Of a DNA stretch of 64,000 nucleotides, positions 46,071-55,323 are shown in pieces; position 1 is the first letter of the stretch; each line of letters begins with the position of its first letter. The stretch is from positions 2,850,501 to 2,914,500 of the forward strand of contig NZ_CP085530.1 of the NCBI RefSeq assembly GCF_020616155.1. The letters are read 5' to 3'. The translations under genes were made by a program, and so were the position numbers. This DNA comes from Vogesella sp. XCS3. GTDB taxonomy: Bacteria; Pseudomonadota; Gammaproteobacteria; Burkholderiales; Chromobacteriaceae. The notes beneath the pieces are model-generated. The model was not told the DNA's origin. It worked only from the letters and a program-made list of their open reading frames with translations, and made no database searches.

Positions 46071-46772
46071 ATGAAACGATGGCTGCTGTGGCTGGCGGTG
46101 GGCTGCGCTCCTGCTCTTGCACTGGCCGCCACGCCGCTGCACTTGCTGACCCAGGCGCAAGACCCTTACGCGGTACAGCTTGCTAGCGGGGCGCAAGCCG
46201 GCCTGGCGGTAGAGGCGGTGCGCTGTGCACTGGATAGCCTGGCCCTCCCTGCCAAAGTACAGTTTGTGGCGTGGGCGCGAGCACAGCGGCGAGTGGAAAG
46301 TGGCGAGGCCGATGGCTACTTTCCGGCGTCGCGCAATCCGCAACGCGATAGCCTGTCGCAGTGGTTTGGCCCGGTAGCACCGCAGCAATGGCGCTGGTAC
46401 TTGCGCCGTGACAGCCGCATGGACCCGCTGGCGCCAGGCTTTCGCGAGTACGCCCGCGTGGGCGCGTATGCCGGCTCCAATATGCTGGCCTGGCTGCAGG
46501 CACAGCATTATCAGGTGACCGTGTCGCCGCCGGAGCACGACCAGATGCTGGATGTGCTGCTGGCCGGGCGTGCCGATGCGGTGCTGGCGGCCGACCTGGC
46601 CATGGACAAACTGGTGGCGCAGCGTGGTGCGGCAAACCGGGTGCGCTCGGTGCTGGCGCAAGACAAGCCGCTGGGCCTGTACCTGTCGCACCGTTTTCTG
46701 GCGCAACAGCCGCCTGCTTTTGCCGCCAGGCTACAGCAGGCGCTGGCCAGTTGCCGGCCGGCTACGCCGTAG
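46071..46772 (+). CDS. Periplasmic amino-acid-type binding protein
   Basis: 233 aa from ATG 46071 with AAGGG five bases upstream; the in-frame ATG at 46047 lacks this. Signal peptide MKRWLLWLAVGCAPALALAA, then a family-3-like binding fold: GLAVEAVRCALDSLALPAKVQFVAWARAQRRVESGEADGYFPASRN, WYLRRDS, VGAYAGSNMLAWLQAQ, MLDVLLAGRADAVLAADLAMDKLV, LGLYLSHRFLAQQPPAFAARLQQAL. No ABC permease genes are adjacent. Its 3' end overlaps the convergent nagK by 11 bp. Ligand unknown. Confidence 0.8.
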   Translation: MKRWLLWLAVGCAPALALAATPLHLLTQAQDPYAVQLASGAQAGLAVEAVRCALDSLALPAKVQFVAWARAQRRVESGEADGYFPASRNPQRDSLSQWFGPVAPQQWRWYLRRDSRMDPLAPGFREYARVGAYAGSNMLAWLQAQHYQVTVSPPEHDQMLDVLLAGRADAVLAADLAMDKLVAQRGAANRVRSVLAQDKPLGLYLSHRFLAQQPPAFAARLQQALASCRPATP

Positions 46773-47688
46773 TGCCGGCGTGGCTGCCCAGTGGCAAAAA
46801 GGCGGCACCGCGTACACCGCCCGCGTCGCCATGGCGGGCTTTTTCTATGCGCGGTACACGGGCGAATTTCAGCATATAGCGCGGCAGGCGTTTGGGCAGC
46901 TCGCGGTACAGCTCGTCAAAATTGGATAAGCCGCCGCCCAGTACGATCAGCTCCGGGTCCAGTATGGCCAGGTAGCCGGCAAAGCAGCAGGCGGTCAGCT
47001 CGAAGAATTGCTCGACAAACACCACGGTAGACGGGTGGCCTTCGCGGTAGCGCTGGATGATGTCCTGAGCGGCGAGCCTTTCGCTAAAACGGTGGAAGAA
47101 CAGCTGCTCGAAGCCGCGGCCGGACAGGTAGTTATCGATGCAGCCACGTTGGCCGCAGCCGCAGGCAAATACCGGCAAGTCGCCGCCAAACGCCTGCAGG
47201 GCATCGATAGGCAGGCGCATATGGCCCAGCTCGCCTGCCACGTGGTTCAGGCCGTTGTGGATCTGGCCGCGGAAAATCATGCCGGACCCTACGCCGGTAC
47301 CCAGAATGATGCCCAGTACCGAAGCCACGCCATGGTTGGCCGCGTCCATGGCCTCGGAGAGCGCAAAGCAGTTGGCGTCGTTATCAATATGGACCGCCCG
47401 GCCCAGGCGCTCTTGCAGGTCTTCCCGCAGGCGGCGGCCATTGGCTGCCGGCACGTTGGCCGCCAGCAGGCTGCCGCTGATGCTGTCGATAATGCCGGGA
47501 ATACCCAGGCCGACGCTGCCCTGGCTGCCCAGTGCGCTATCGGCTTGCTGTACGGTATGGCACAGCTCGTCCAGCAGGCTGGCGTAATCTTTGGGGGTGG
47601 CAAAGCGGTGCTGGCGTACGCGCCGTAGCGAGGCGTCGAATGCGCCGAACTCTATCTTGGTACCGCCGATGTCAAATCCATAAAGCAT
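46762..47688 (-). CDS. nagK: N-acetylglucosamine kinase (ROK family)
   Basis: 308 aa, close to E. coli NagK (303 aa, EC 2.7.1.59). MLYGFDIGGTKIEFGAFDASLRRVRQHRFATPKDYASLLD (ATP loop DIGGTK), HIDNDANCFALSEA with the catalytic Asp, GTGVGSGMIFRGQIHNGLNHVAGELGHM, and the zinc motif CGCGQRGCIDNYLSGRGFE. It phosphorylates free GlcNAc in the cytosol to GlcNAc-6-P. It lies downstream of the porin and sugar ABC operon, from which it is separated by a terminator at 47751, and complements NagZ in that operon. In-frame ATG at 47778 is less likely. Confidence 0.92.
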   Translation of the reverse strand: MLYGFDIGGTKIEFGAFDASLRRVRQHRFATPKDYASLLDELCHTVQQADSALGSQGSVGLGIPGIIDSISGSLLAANVPAANGRRLREDLQERLGRAVHIDNDANCFALSEAMDAANHGVASVLGIILGTGVGSGMIFRGQIHNGLNHVAGELGHMRLPIDALQAFGGDLPVFACGCGQRGCIDNYLSGRGFEQLFFHRFSERLAAQDIIQRYREGHPSTVVFVEQFFELTACCFAGYLAILDPELIVLGGGLSNFDELYRELPKRLPRYMLKFARVPRIEKARHGDAGGVRGAAFLPLGSHAGTTA

Positions 47689-47750
47689 GGTGAAGTCAGT
47701 CTTGGCTAGGAGGCCTGGCGTGCCTGCGGTTGGTGTCTGGGAGGCGGAGC

Positions 47751-47782
47751 AAAAAAGTGCCGTTGCCCGTAAAGGCAACGGC
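47751..47782 (-). terminator. Rho-independent terminator of the porin gene
   Basis: GCCGTTGCC, six-base loop, GGCAACGGC; on the minus strand followed by a T run. Confidence 0.88.
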
Positions 47783-47882
47783 CAAGCTCTGCATGACCTC
47801 TCCAGAGGTTGGCAAGGTAGGATTCTACCTCACCTGCCCTGAAAAACCGGGCTTGCGCCCGGGTACTACCATTCGGTTTGGT

Positions 47883-48911
47883 TTAGAAACCGATCCACAC
47901 GCCAGTCAGGAACTGGTTGGTGTCTTTTGCGCCGCTGGCTTTCGGGGCTACCTTGGTCAGACGGGCGTACCACTCGGCGCCACCGCCGATATCACGGCCG
48001 TACTGCACGGCGAAGCGGCTGTAGTCGTCAGCCACGCCGGTGTTGTTCTGGTTCATGTAGGCAGCCTTGATGTAGCCGGCTTTGCCCATGGTGTAAGTCA
48101 GGCCCAGCGAGGTTTCGCTACCCTTGTTGGTTTGCTTGCCGGCTTTTTCCTGTTTGTAGGATTGCACCATGGCGCGCAGGGTCAGGTCGTCGCTTACGCC
48201 TACCGAGGCGGCCAGGTATTGCTGGCTGTTTTCGGTGTCGTTAGTCACGGTGGTGGTGGTGCTAACCACGCCTGTGGTCAGGTCGGCCTTGGTGGTGCTG
48301 GTTTTGGTGGCTGGCTTGCCGCCCAGTACACCGGCGTAAATAGTGGCTTTGCCCAGTGCCAGGGTACCGGCCAGGTCGTATACGCTGTCTTTGTTGTGCT
48401 TCTCGTTACCCCAGCCGTGCTGTGCGCTGAAGCTGAAGTTGCCCAGTGCCGGCGACTGGTAGCTCAGGGTGTTCGGCAGGTACACCTTGCTGGTGACTTT
48501 ACCGGCACCGCCTTCGGCCACAGGCCAGAAGCCGACTTGGCCAAATGGCCAGTCCAGGGTCAGGTAGCTGTTGATGAAGGCACGGCCGGCCTTCACGGTA
48601 CCGAAATCACCAGACAGCGATACATACGCTTCGCGGCTGCCGATACCTACCTTGTTTTCTACCGTTTCGCCAGTGGCGATTTTTTGCGAGATGCGTGCGC
48701 CCAGCTTGTTACCGCCGGCGATTTCTTTGCTGGCGTCGATGTTCAGCAGCAGGGCACGATCCAGCTCGCTGCTGGTGGTCTTGCCGTTATCGGTCACGAT
48801 GTAGTTGGCTTCTGCCGAGCCGCTCAGTTTGAACACATCGGTCCAGCCATCGGCAAAAGCCGGGGTAGAGGCGAGCGAGGCGATGATCAGTGCCAGGGTT
48901 TTGCGTTGCAT
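47883..48911 (-). CDS. Gram-negative trimeric porin
   Basis: 342 aa from ATG 48911 with GGAGA upstream. Signal peptide MQRKTLALIIASLASTPAFA, then a barrel of the betaproteobacterial porin family: FKLSGSAEANYIVTDNG, GARISQKIATGE, GIGSREAYVSLSGDFGTVKAGRAFINSYL, LPNTLSYQSPALGNFSFSAQHGWG, and the final GVWIGF with terminal Phe for BAM recognition. A Thr-rich loop (KTSTTKADLTTGVVSTTTTVTNDTENS) is surface-like. Its place between the sugar ABC operon and nagK suggests a role in outer-membrane entry of amino-sugar oligomers, like chitoporin, but this is contextual. Confidence 0.85.
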   Translation of the reverse strand: MQRKTLALIIASLASTPAFADGWTDVFKLSGSAEANYIVTDNGKTTSSELDRALLLNIDASKEIAGGNKLGARISQKIATGETVENKVGIGSREAYVSLSGDFGTVKAGRAFINSYLTLDWPFGQVGFWPVAEGGAGKVTSKVYLPNTLSYQSPALGNFSFSAQHGWGNEKHNKDSVYDLAGTLALGKATIYAGVLGGKPATKTSTTKADLTTGVVSTTTTVTNDTENSQQYLAASVGVSDDLTLRAMVQSYKQEKAGKQTNKGSETSLGLTYTMGKAGYIKAAYMNQNNTGVADDYSRFAVQYGRDIGGGAEWYARLTKVAPKASGAKDTNQFLTGVWIGF

Positions 48912-49019
48912 TTGGTGTTCTCCGTTGGTCGTGTTGACGTTTTCGCCCATGCCTATGTCATTTAAATGGGGCGTGACACGGCATTTCTCTGTTGAGCGTG
49001 GTTTTTCGCCCGTTAAAAA

Positions 49020-50099
<1,080 letters not shown>

Positions 50100-50119
50100 G
50101 TTCTTTTCCTTGGTGCGGC

Positions 50120-51604
50120 TCAGGCCAGGCGGGCCGGCATGCGGCCGGTGGCGTCCAGCGTGCCCTGCAGCCAGTCGCTGACGGCGTGCAGTGCTGCATC
50201 GGCAAAGCCGTAGGTCAGCAGGGCGGGGGCGTTCAGGTCGGCGGCGGCGTAGGGGTTCCACAGCGCCAGGTGCAGGTCGGGCTGCCAGCTGGCGGCCTCG
50301 CGCGCGCCGTAGCGTTCGCGGGTGGTGGAGGCCAGCACGGTGTAGCGGCCATCCTGCGGCAGCGTGGCCCAGTCCAGCGCCTGGCGGCTGGCAAAGGTCA
50401 CCACGTCCAGCTCGAAGTGCTGGCGCAGCACGCTAATCAGGGTGTCGGCCGACAGGCCGGCTTCGGATACGCCGTCGGACGGCGCCTGCTGCTGCAAGAC
50501 CAGGCGCAGCTGGCGCGAGGTTGGCCGCAGCGGCTGGCCGTGGGCGGTGAGGGCGCGGCGCCAGGCGCTGGCAAACAGCGCCACGTCGGCGGCTTCCTGT
50601 GCCGGGCTGTAGTCGCGGGTGCGGCTGGGGTGACGGGCCACCAGGGCGTTGACGCGCTGCTCGGCCTCGGCCAGGCGCTCGCTGCTCAGGCTGCCGTCGT
50701 GGACGGCGTGTTCCAGCGCCTGGCGGCTGGCGACCATTTCATCGACAAACTGCAGCACCAGCGACAGGTCGGCGCCAGCGCGCAGCGCTTGTGCCGTACC
50801 GGCGGCCTGGCCCCAGCGTTCGCGGATGGCTTTCATGTTCATGCCGTCGGTAATGGCCACGCCCTGGTAGCCCCATTGCTGGCGCAGCAGGGTGCCGAGG
50901 ATGGCCGGCGACAGTGTGGCCGGCCACGCTTCGTCCAGCTGCGGGAACAGGATGTGCGCGCTCATCAGCGAGGCGCTGTGTGGCAGCAGGGCGCGGAACG
51001 GCGCCAGCTCGTAGTCGTCCAGCGCGGCGCGGCTCTTGTCTACCACCGGCAGGTCCAGGTGCGAGTCGGTATGGGTATCGCCGTGGCCGGGGAAGTGCTT
51101 CACACAGCAGGCAATGTTTTCCTGCTGGTGGCCGCGCATCCAGGCGGCGGCCAACCTTACGGCGCTTTCCGGGTGCTCGCCAAAGCTGCGCTCGCCGATT
51201 ACCGGGTTTTGCGGGTTGTTGTTCAGATCCAGTACCGGGCCGTAGTTCAGGTTGATGCCCAGCGAGGCCAGGCCACGCGCCAGCGCGGCGCCTACGTCGT
51301 GCGCCAGCTGCTCGTCGCCCACCGCGCCCAGCGCCATGGCCGACGGTGCTTGCGGCAGGAACAGCGTGCGCATCACGGCGCCGCCTTCCTGGTCGATGCC
51401 GATCAGCACGTCGTCGCCGCAGGCTTCGCGCAGCTGGGCAACCAGCGCACGGGTCTGGGCTGCGTCCTGCACGTTGCGGCGGAACAGGCAGATGGCGCGG
51501 ATATGGTTATCACGCAGGAAAGTCTTTTCTGTGTCGGTCAGGGCGGTGCCGGCGACATCTACCATCAGGGCACGGCCGGCCAGGCGGCTCAGGTCTTGGC
51601 TCAT
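50120..51604 (-). CDS. nagZ: GH3 beta-N-acetylhexosaminidase, NagZ type, two-domain
   Basis: 494 aa, no signal peptide. The GH3 barrel (about 1-340) has IGIDQEGGAVMR, NLNYGPVLDLNNNPQNPVIGERSFGE, the NagZ motif KHFPGHGDTHTDSHLDLP with the catalytic Asp180-His182 pair, and the nucleophile Asp253 in AITDGMNMKAI. A second domain of about 150 residues follows, absent from the 341-aa E. coli NagZ but known in longer Gram-positive-like forms. It should split GlcNAc from GlcNAc-anhydroMurNAc or chitobiose in the cytosol. It overlaps the upstream permease gene by 4 bp and sits inside the ABC operon, so imported disaccharides are its likely substrates. Confidence 0.93.
   Translation of the reverse strand: MSQDLSRLAGRALMVDVAGTALTDTEKTFLRDNHIRAICLFRRNVQDAAQTRALVAQLREACGDDVLIGIDQEGGAVMRTLFLPQAPSAMALGAVGDEQLAHDVGAALARGLASLGINLNYGPVLDLNNNPQNPVIGERSFGEHPESAVRLAAAWMRGHQQENIACCVKHFPGHGDTHTDSHLDLPVVDKSRAALDDYELAPFRALLPHSASLMSAHILFPQLDEAWPATLSPAILGTLLRQQWGYQGVAITDGMNMKAIRERWGQAAGTAQALRAGADLSLVLQFVDEMVASRQALEHAVHDGSLSSERLAEAEQRVNALVARHPSRTRDYSPAQEAADVALFASAWRRALTAHGQPLRPTSRQLRLVLQQQAPSDGVSEAGLSADTLISVLRQHFELDVVTFASRQALDWATLPQDGRYTVLASTTRERYGAREAASWQPDLHLALWNPYAAADLNAPALLTYGFADAALHAVSDWLQGTLDATGRMPARLA
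51147..51158 (+). repeat. Uptake-like 12-mer copy inside nagZ
   Basis: Exact GCGGCCAACCTT within the coding region. Confidence 0.75.
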
Positions 51605-52467
51605 TTCACAGCTCCATCAAAGCCACGCAGGAAGTAGCGCTGGGTAAACAGGAACACAATCAGGATGGGCAGCACGGTGAGCACCGCACCGGCGGCCACC
51701 ACGCGAATCTTGAAGCTGAAGGCACCGGACAGGTACAGCACGCCCACCGACAGCGGGAACTTGTCCGGGCTGGCCATCACGATGGACGGCCAGATGTACT
51801 GGTTCCACGCCGCCACCAGGGTCAGGATGGTCAACGCGGCCAGCGCCGGGCGCGCCAGCGGCAGCATGATGTGCCAGAAGATCTGCCATTCGGTGGCACC
51901 GTCCACGCGGGCGGCGTCCACCAGGTCGTTCGGTACCGCCTCGAAGGCCTGCTTCATCAGGAAGATGCCCACCGCGCCAGCCAGGCCCGGCAGCACTACG
52001 CCGGTATAGGTATCGCCCATGCCCAGCTTGGACACGGTGATGAAGTTCACCAGGAAGTTCACCTCCGACGGCAGGATCATGGTGGCCAGAATGGCGCCAA
52101 ACACGATATTGCGGCCCGGGAACTGCATGCGCGCCAGCGGGTAGGCCGCCATGCTGCACACAATCAGCGTGCCGGCCACGGTCAGCACCGAGATGATGAT
52201 GGAGTTCTTGTAGAACGCGATCACATCAATGGTCTTGAACACTTCGATGAAGTTGTCCAGGCCCGGGTTTTCCGGCCACATGCGCGGCGGGTAGGTAAAC
52301 ACGTCGCCGCTGGTAGACAGCGCCGTTACCAGCGTCCACCAGAACGGGTACACGGTAATCACCGCCAGCAGGGTCAGCACCAGGTAGTGCAGCGTGCGGT
52401 TGGCCAGCTTGTTCATATTGATTTTCTTTGCCGTGGCAGCCCGCGGCAGGGTCAGGGTCTTTTCCAT
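51601..52467 (-). CDS. Sugar ABC transporter permease, MalG type
   Basis: 288 aa, six helices. N-terminal MEKTLTLPRAATAKKINMNKLANRTLHYLVLTLLAVITVYPFWWTLVTALST, and the EAA loop EAVPNDLVDAARVDGATEWQIFWHIMLPLARPALA that contacts the ATPase. The ATG at 52467 is preferred because GAGG lies six bases upstream; the ATG at 52479 overlaps the stop of the preceding gene. CUT1 family. Its stop overlaps the nagZ start by 4 bp. Confidence 0.92.
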   Translation of the reverse strand: MEKTLTLPRAATAKKINMNKLANRTLHYLVLTLLAVITVYPFWWTLVTALSTSGDVFTYPPRMWPENPGLDNFIEVFKTIDVIAFYKNSIIISVLTVAGTLIVCSMAAYPLARMQFPGRNIVFGAILATMILPSEVNFLVNFITVSKLGMGDTYTGVVLPGLAGAVGIFLMKQAFEAVPNDLVDAARVDGATEWQIFWHIMLPLARPALAALTILTLVAAWNQYIWPSIVMASPDKFPLSVGVLYLSGAFSFKIRVVAAGAVLTVLPILIVFLFTQRYFLRGFDGAVK

Positions 52468-52475
52468 GGCTGGCC

Positions 52476-53345
52476 TCATTTCTTGCGCGGTTGCAGGTAG
52501 CGGAAGTTCAGCCAGGCCAGCGCCACGCAGAACACGGACATCACCAGGCTGGCAGCCAGCGCACGGCCAAAGTTCAGCGACTTGATACCGAACTCGTAGG
52601 CGTAGAACAGCGCGGTATAGGTAGACTGCATCGGGCCGCCCTTGGTCATGATCTGCACTTCTTCAAAGCACTTCACTGCGGCCAACATGGACATCACCGA
52701 GCACAGCAGGATGGTGGGCATCAGCAGCGGCACGGTGATCTTCCAGAAGCGCTGCCAGGCGTTGGCACCGTCCAGCACCGCTGCTTCGTACACGTCTTGC
52801 GGCACGCTTTGCAGGCCGGCCAGGTACAGCACCATGTACCAGCCCAGGCCGCGCCAGATGGTGACGAACATCACGGCAAACAGCGCGATGCGGTCGTCGC
52901 TGAGCCAGCCGATAGGCTCGTTGATCACGTGCAGCCAGCGCAGCACCGAGTTCAGCGCGCCGTCGTCGGTGTACATGAAGTTCCAGATCACGCCGATCAC
53001 CGACACCGTGGTGACTACCGGCAGGTAGTAGGCCGCGCGGTAAAACTTGATGCCGGGCAGCTGGTTGTTCACCAGCACCGCCAGCAGAATGGCCAGCACC
53101 TGGATGGCAGGCACCACCAGCAGGTACAGCGCCGAGTTTTTCAGCGAGCTGATGAACAGCTCGTCGGCGAACAGCTCGCGAAAGTTATCCAGACCGACCC
53201 ACACCGGGGCGTCGATCAGGTTGTATTGCGTAAACGCCAGGTAGGAACCGAACCCTACCGGCCAGAAAGAAAACGCCAGTAACAGCAGCAGCGCCGGGGC
53301 GAGAAACAGCCAGGCCTGCAGTGTGTTTTTCTTGGAAGCACTCAT
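52476..53345 (-). CDS. Sugar ABC transporter permease, MalF type
   Basis: 289 aa, six helices. MSASKKNTLQAWLFLAPALLLLLAFSFWPVGFGSYLAFTQYNLIDAPVWVGLDNFRELF is the usual N-terminus of MalF/UgpA permeases, and the EAA loop reads SVPQDVYEAAVLDGANAWQRFWKITVPLLMPTILL. Forms the transmembrane pore with the MalG-type partner. A 20-codon upstream extension is not family-like. A stable hairpin separates it from the binding-protein gene. Confidence 0.92.
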   Translation of the reverse strand: MSASKKNTLQAWLFLAPALLLLLAFSFWPVGFGSYLAFTQYNLIDAPVWVGLDNFRELFADELFISSLKNSALYLLVVPAIQVLAILLAVLVNNQLPGIKFYRAAYYLPVVTTVSVIGVIWNFMYTDDGALNSVLRWLHVINEPIGWLSDDRIALFAVMFVTIWRGLGWYMVLYLAGLQSVPQDVYEAAVLDGANAWQRFWKITVPLLMPTILLCSVMSMLAAVKCFEEVQIMTKGGPMQSTYTALFYAYEFGIKSLNFGRALAASLVMSVFCVALAWLNFRYLQPRKK

Positions 53346-53446
53346 ACTCACCGCACTTTGCAAACTTGATCCAATACCCGTTGGCCGCAGGCAAAGCCTG
53401 GCCACCCCTGCCAGCGCCAGGGGCGCAGGCAGGGCGGGGGCGTGGT

Positions 53447-53466
53447 GCTGCTACCGGGGTAGCAGC
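53447..53466. promoter_or_regulatory. Stem-loop between binding protein and permease genes
   Basis: GCTGCTAC, four-base loop, GTAGCAGC, without a T run. Such intercistronic hairpins after binding-protein genes commonly stabilise the upstream mRNA so that binding protein exceeds permease; inferred here from position. Confidence 0.6.
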
Positions 53467-53484
53467 CCGACGGTCACACGGGCA

Positions 53485-54738
53485 TTACAGCTTGCTGTTC
53501 CAGAAAGCAGCGGCTTCATCCAGCGCGGCTTTCGGGTCTTTACGGCCGGTCACGGCTTGCTCTACTGCCGCAGCCAGCTTGTTGGACAGCACTTCCGGGT
53601 CTTTCACGCCAGACAGGAAGATGGTGCGGGTGCTATCCAGGCTGGAAGCCGCCACCGCTACCGCCTGCTCTACTGCGCCGCCAGGGGCAGCTACAGTCTG
53701 GAAGTGCGGGTCTTTGGCAGCCTTGCCGCTGGTCGGCAGGGTGCCGGCCAGTTTGGAGAACGCCAGCTGGTTGGCGTCGTTGGTCAGGTAGTTAGCGAAC
53801 TTGCCCACTTCCGGCAGCAGCGCCTTGTCTACGTTCTTCGCCACGGCAAAGTTGAACATCCAGCCGCCGGAGGCAATGCCGGTCGGGCCGACCGGGGCAG
53901 CGGCCACGGCGGTGGATTTGTACAGCACCGGCGCTTCGTCACGGATGCGGGTCAGCGAGGTAGGGGTGGAAACCAGCATGGCCATCTTGCCGGCGTTGTA
54001 GGCCTGCATCTGCACCTGGAAGTTATCCTGGGCAAACAGGTTGTCTTTCAGCAGCGCGCCGGCCTTGTAGGCGTCGGCCAGCTTTTTCATCATGGCCACG
54101 TGTGCCGGGCTGTTGAACACCGCCTTGCCGCCTTTCACCACGTCCAGGCCGTTCTGGATCAGGAAGCCTTCAATCTTGGTGGGGCCCAGGGTCGGGGCAA
54201 AGCCGGCCACGCCGGTTTTGGCCTTGATCGCCTTGGAGAACGACAGCTGCTCGTCAAAGGTCTTCGGCGCGGCTTTCAGGCCGGCGCGGGCAAAGATGTC
54301 CTTGTTGTAGGCAATCACGTTGGCGCCGTTGTAGTGCGGGAAGGCGTAGGTTTTGCCTTCGAAGGTCACGTCAGCCAGCGCGCCTTTCACGAACTGCGCC
54401 TTGTTGATGATGCCGTCTACCGGCTGGATCAGGCCGTCCTGCTTGTAGTCATACGCCCAAGGCACGTTCAGGTTCACCAGTGCCGGCGGCTTGCCAGCGC
54501 CTACCGCGGCGGTGAATTTGGCCTGGATCACGTCCCACGGGTAGTCCGTCCACTTCACTTCCACGCCAGGGTTCTGCGCGTTGTACTTGCCCACCAGGTC
54601 TTTGAAGTAGCCGTCGAATTTTGGCGACAGGCTCATGGTCCACACTTCGATCACCGGCTTGTCGGCGGCAAAGGCGCTAAAAGAGGCAGTCAGGCCAACG
54701 GCCAGCAGCGTAGCGCTGGCAATAGATTTCAGTTTCAT
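53485..54738 (-). CDS. Sugar-binding protein of the ABC transporter (family 1)
   Basis: 417 aa. Signal peptide MKLKSIASATLLAVGLTASFSAFA, then DKPVIEVWTMSLSPKFDGYFKDLVGKYNAQNPGVEVKWTDYPWDVIQAKFTAAVGAGKPPALVNLN, AFPHYNGANVIAYNKDIFARAGL, APVGPTGIASGGWMFNFAVAKN and the C-terminal DEAAAFWNSKL: the extracellular solute-binding protein family 1 fold used by CUT1 oligosaccharide importers. Several Trp/Tyr residues fit sugar stacking. First gene of the operon, with three phased TGGTATT sites upstream. With NagZ inside the operon, a GlcNAc-containing disaccharide is the probable ligand (inference). Confidence 0.92.
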   Translation of the reverse strand: MKLKSIASATLLAVGLTASFSAFAADKPVIEVWTMSLSPKFDGYFKDLVGKYNAQNPGVEVKWTDYPWDVIQAKFTAAVGAGKPPALVNLNVPWAYDYKQDGLIQPVDGIINKAQFVKGALADVTFEGKTYAFPHYNGANVIAYNKDIFARAGLKAAPKTFDEQLSFSKAIKAKTGVAGFAPTLGPTKIEGFLIQNGLDVVKGGKAVFNSPAHVAMMKKLADAYKAGALLKDNLFAQDNFQVQMQAYNAGKMAMLVSTPTSLTRIRDEAPVLYKSTAVAAAPVGPTGIASGGWMFNFAVAKNVDKALLPEVGKFANYLTNDANQLAFSKLAGTLPTSGKAAKDPHFQTVAAPGGAVEQAVAVAASSLDSTRTIFLSGVKDPEVLSNKLAAAVEQAVTGRKDPKAALDEAAAFWNSKL

Positions 54739-55323
54739 GCTCGGACTCTCGTTCGGGTTGTGTTGTGGTTGCGGCCGCCCTGCGTGTGTGACTCCTGGCG
54801 TCCCTTTGGCAGCACACGGCTACCTGTCTCTCGTTGGCAGCAGCACTTGGCGGTTGTTATAAGGCCTTGGTGCGGCGGCGAAGCCAATCTAATACCAGCG
54901 AAATACCAGAGCAATACCAATGTGAAACCTTTATCGAATGTTGCGGCGCAACTACATCAAAAATGCAACAGAAGCTTATTGGGATCGATACCAAACTGCT
55001 AAAAATCAGTAATTTGATAACGTGCGTTATTATTTTGCACATAACCATTTCAAAGCACTTTTAAGCCATCATTTCTCTTAATCGTGGTATGTCATGCTGA
55101 TGTCGATAATGGCTAACACGTAATCAGCACCGTGCTGCACTGCCGCCAACAGGAGCCAGGCAGGTGGCCTGGATTGGTATGCTTGCTGGTGTGCTAGTGG
55201 TCTGGTGGTGGGTGCCTGGCGAGAGTTGGACGCAGGGCGGGTGGGGGTAGTTGGCAGCAGGGCGCGGCCAACCCTGCAACAGCCGCATGGCATACTGTGC
55301 GCCTGCCCCACAGGTAAAACGCC
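54739..55323. other. Divergent region between the sugar ABC operon and the KAP gene
   Basis: 585 bp without a gene I can support. It holds the three TGGTATT repeats at 54891-54919, a clearly AT-rich stretch (about 54900-55080) unlike the rest of the window, and an uptake-like core GCGGCCAAC near 55264. Confidence 0.7.
54891..54919 (-). promoter_or_regulatory. Three phased TGGTATT sites upstream of the sugar ABC operon
   Basis: AATACCA starts at 54891, 54902 and 54913 (TGGTATT on the operon's coding strand), an exact 11-bp period that places all three on the same face of the helix, about 155-180 bp before the binding-protein start. The same word lies upstream of nagR, suggesting control by the GntR regulator. 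Confidence 0.65.
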
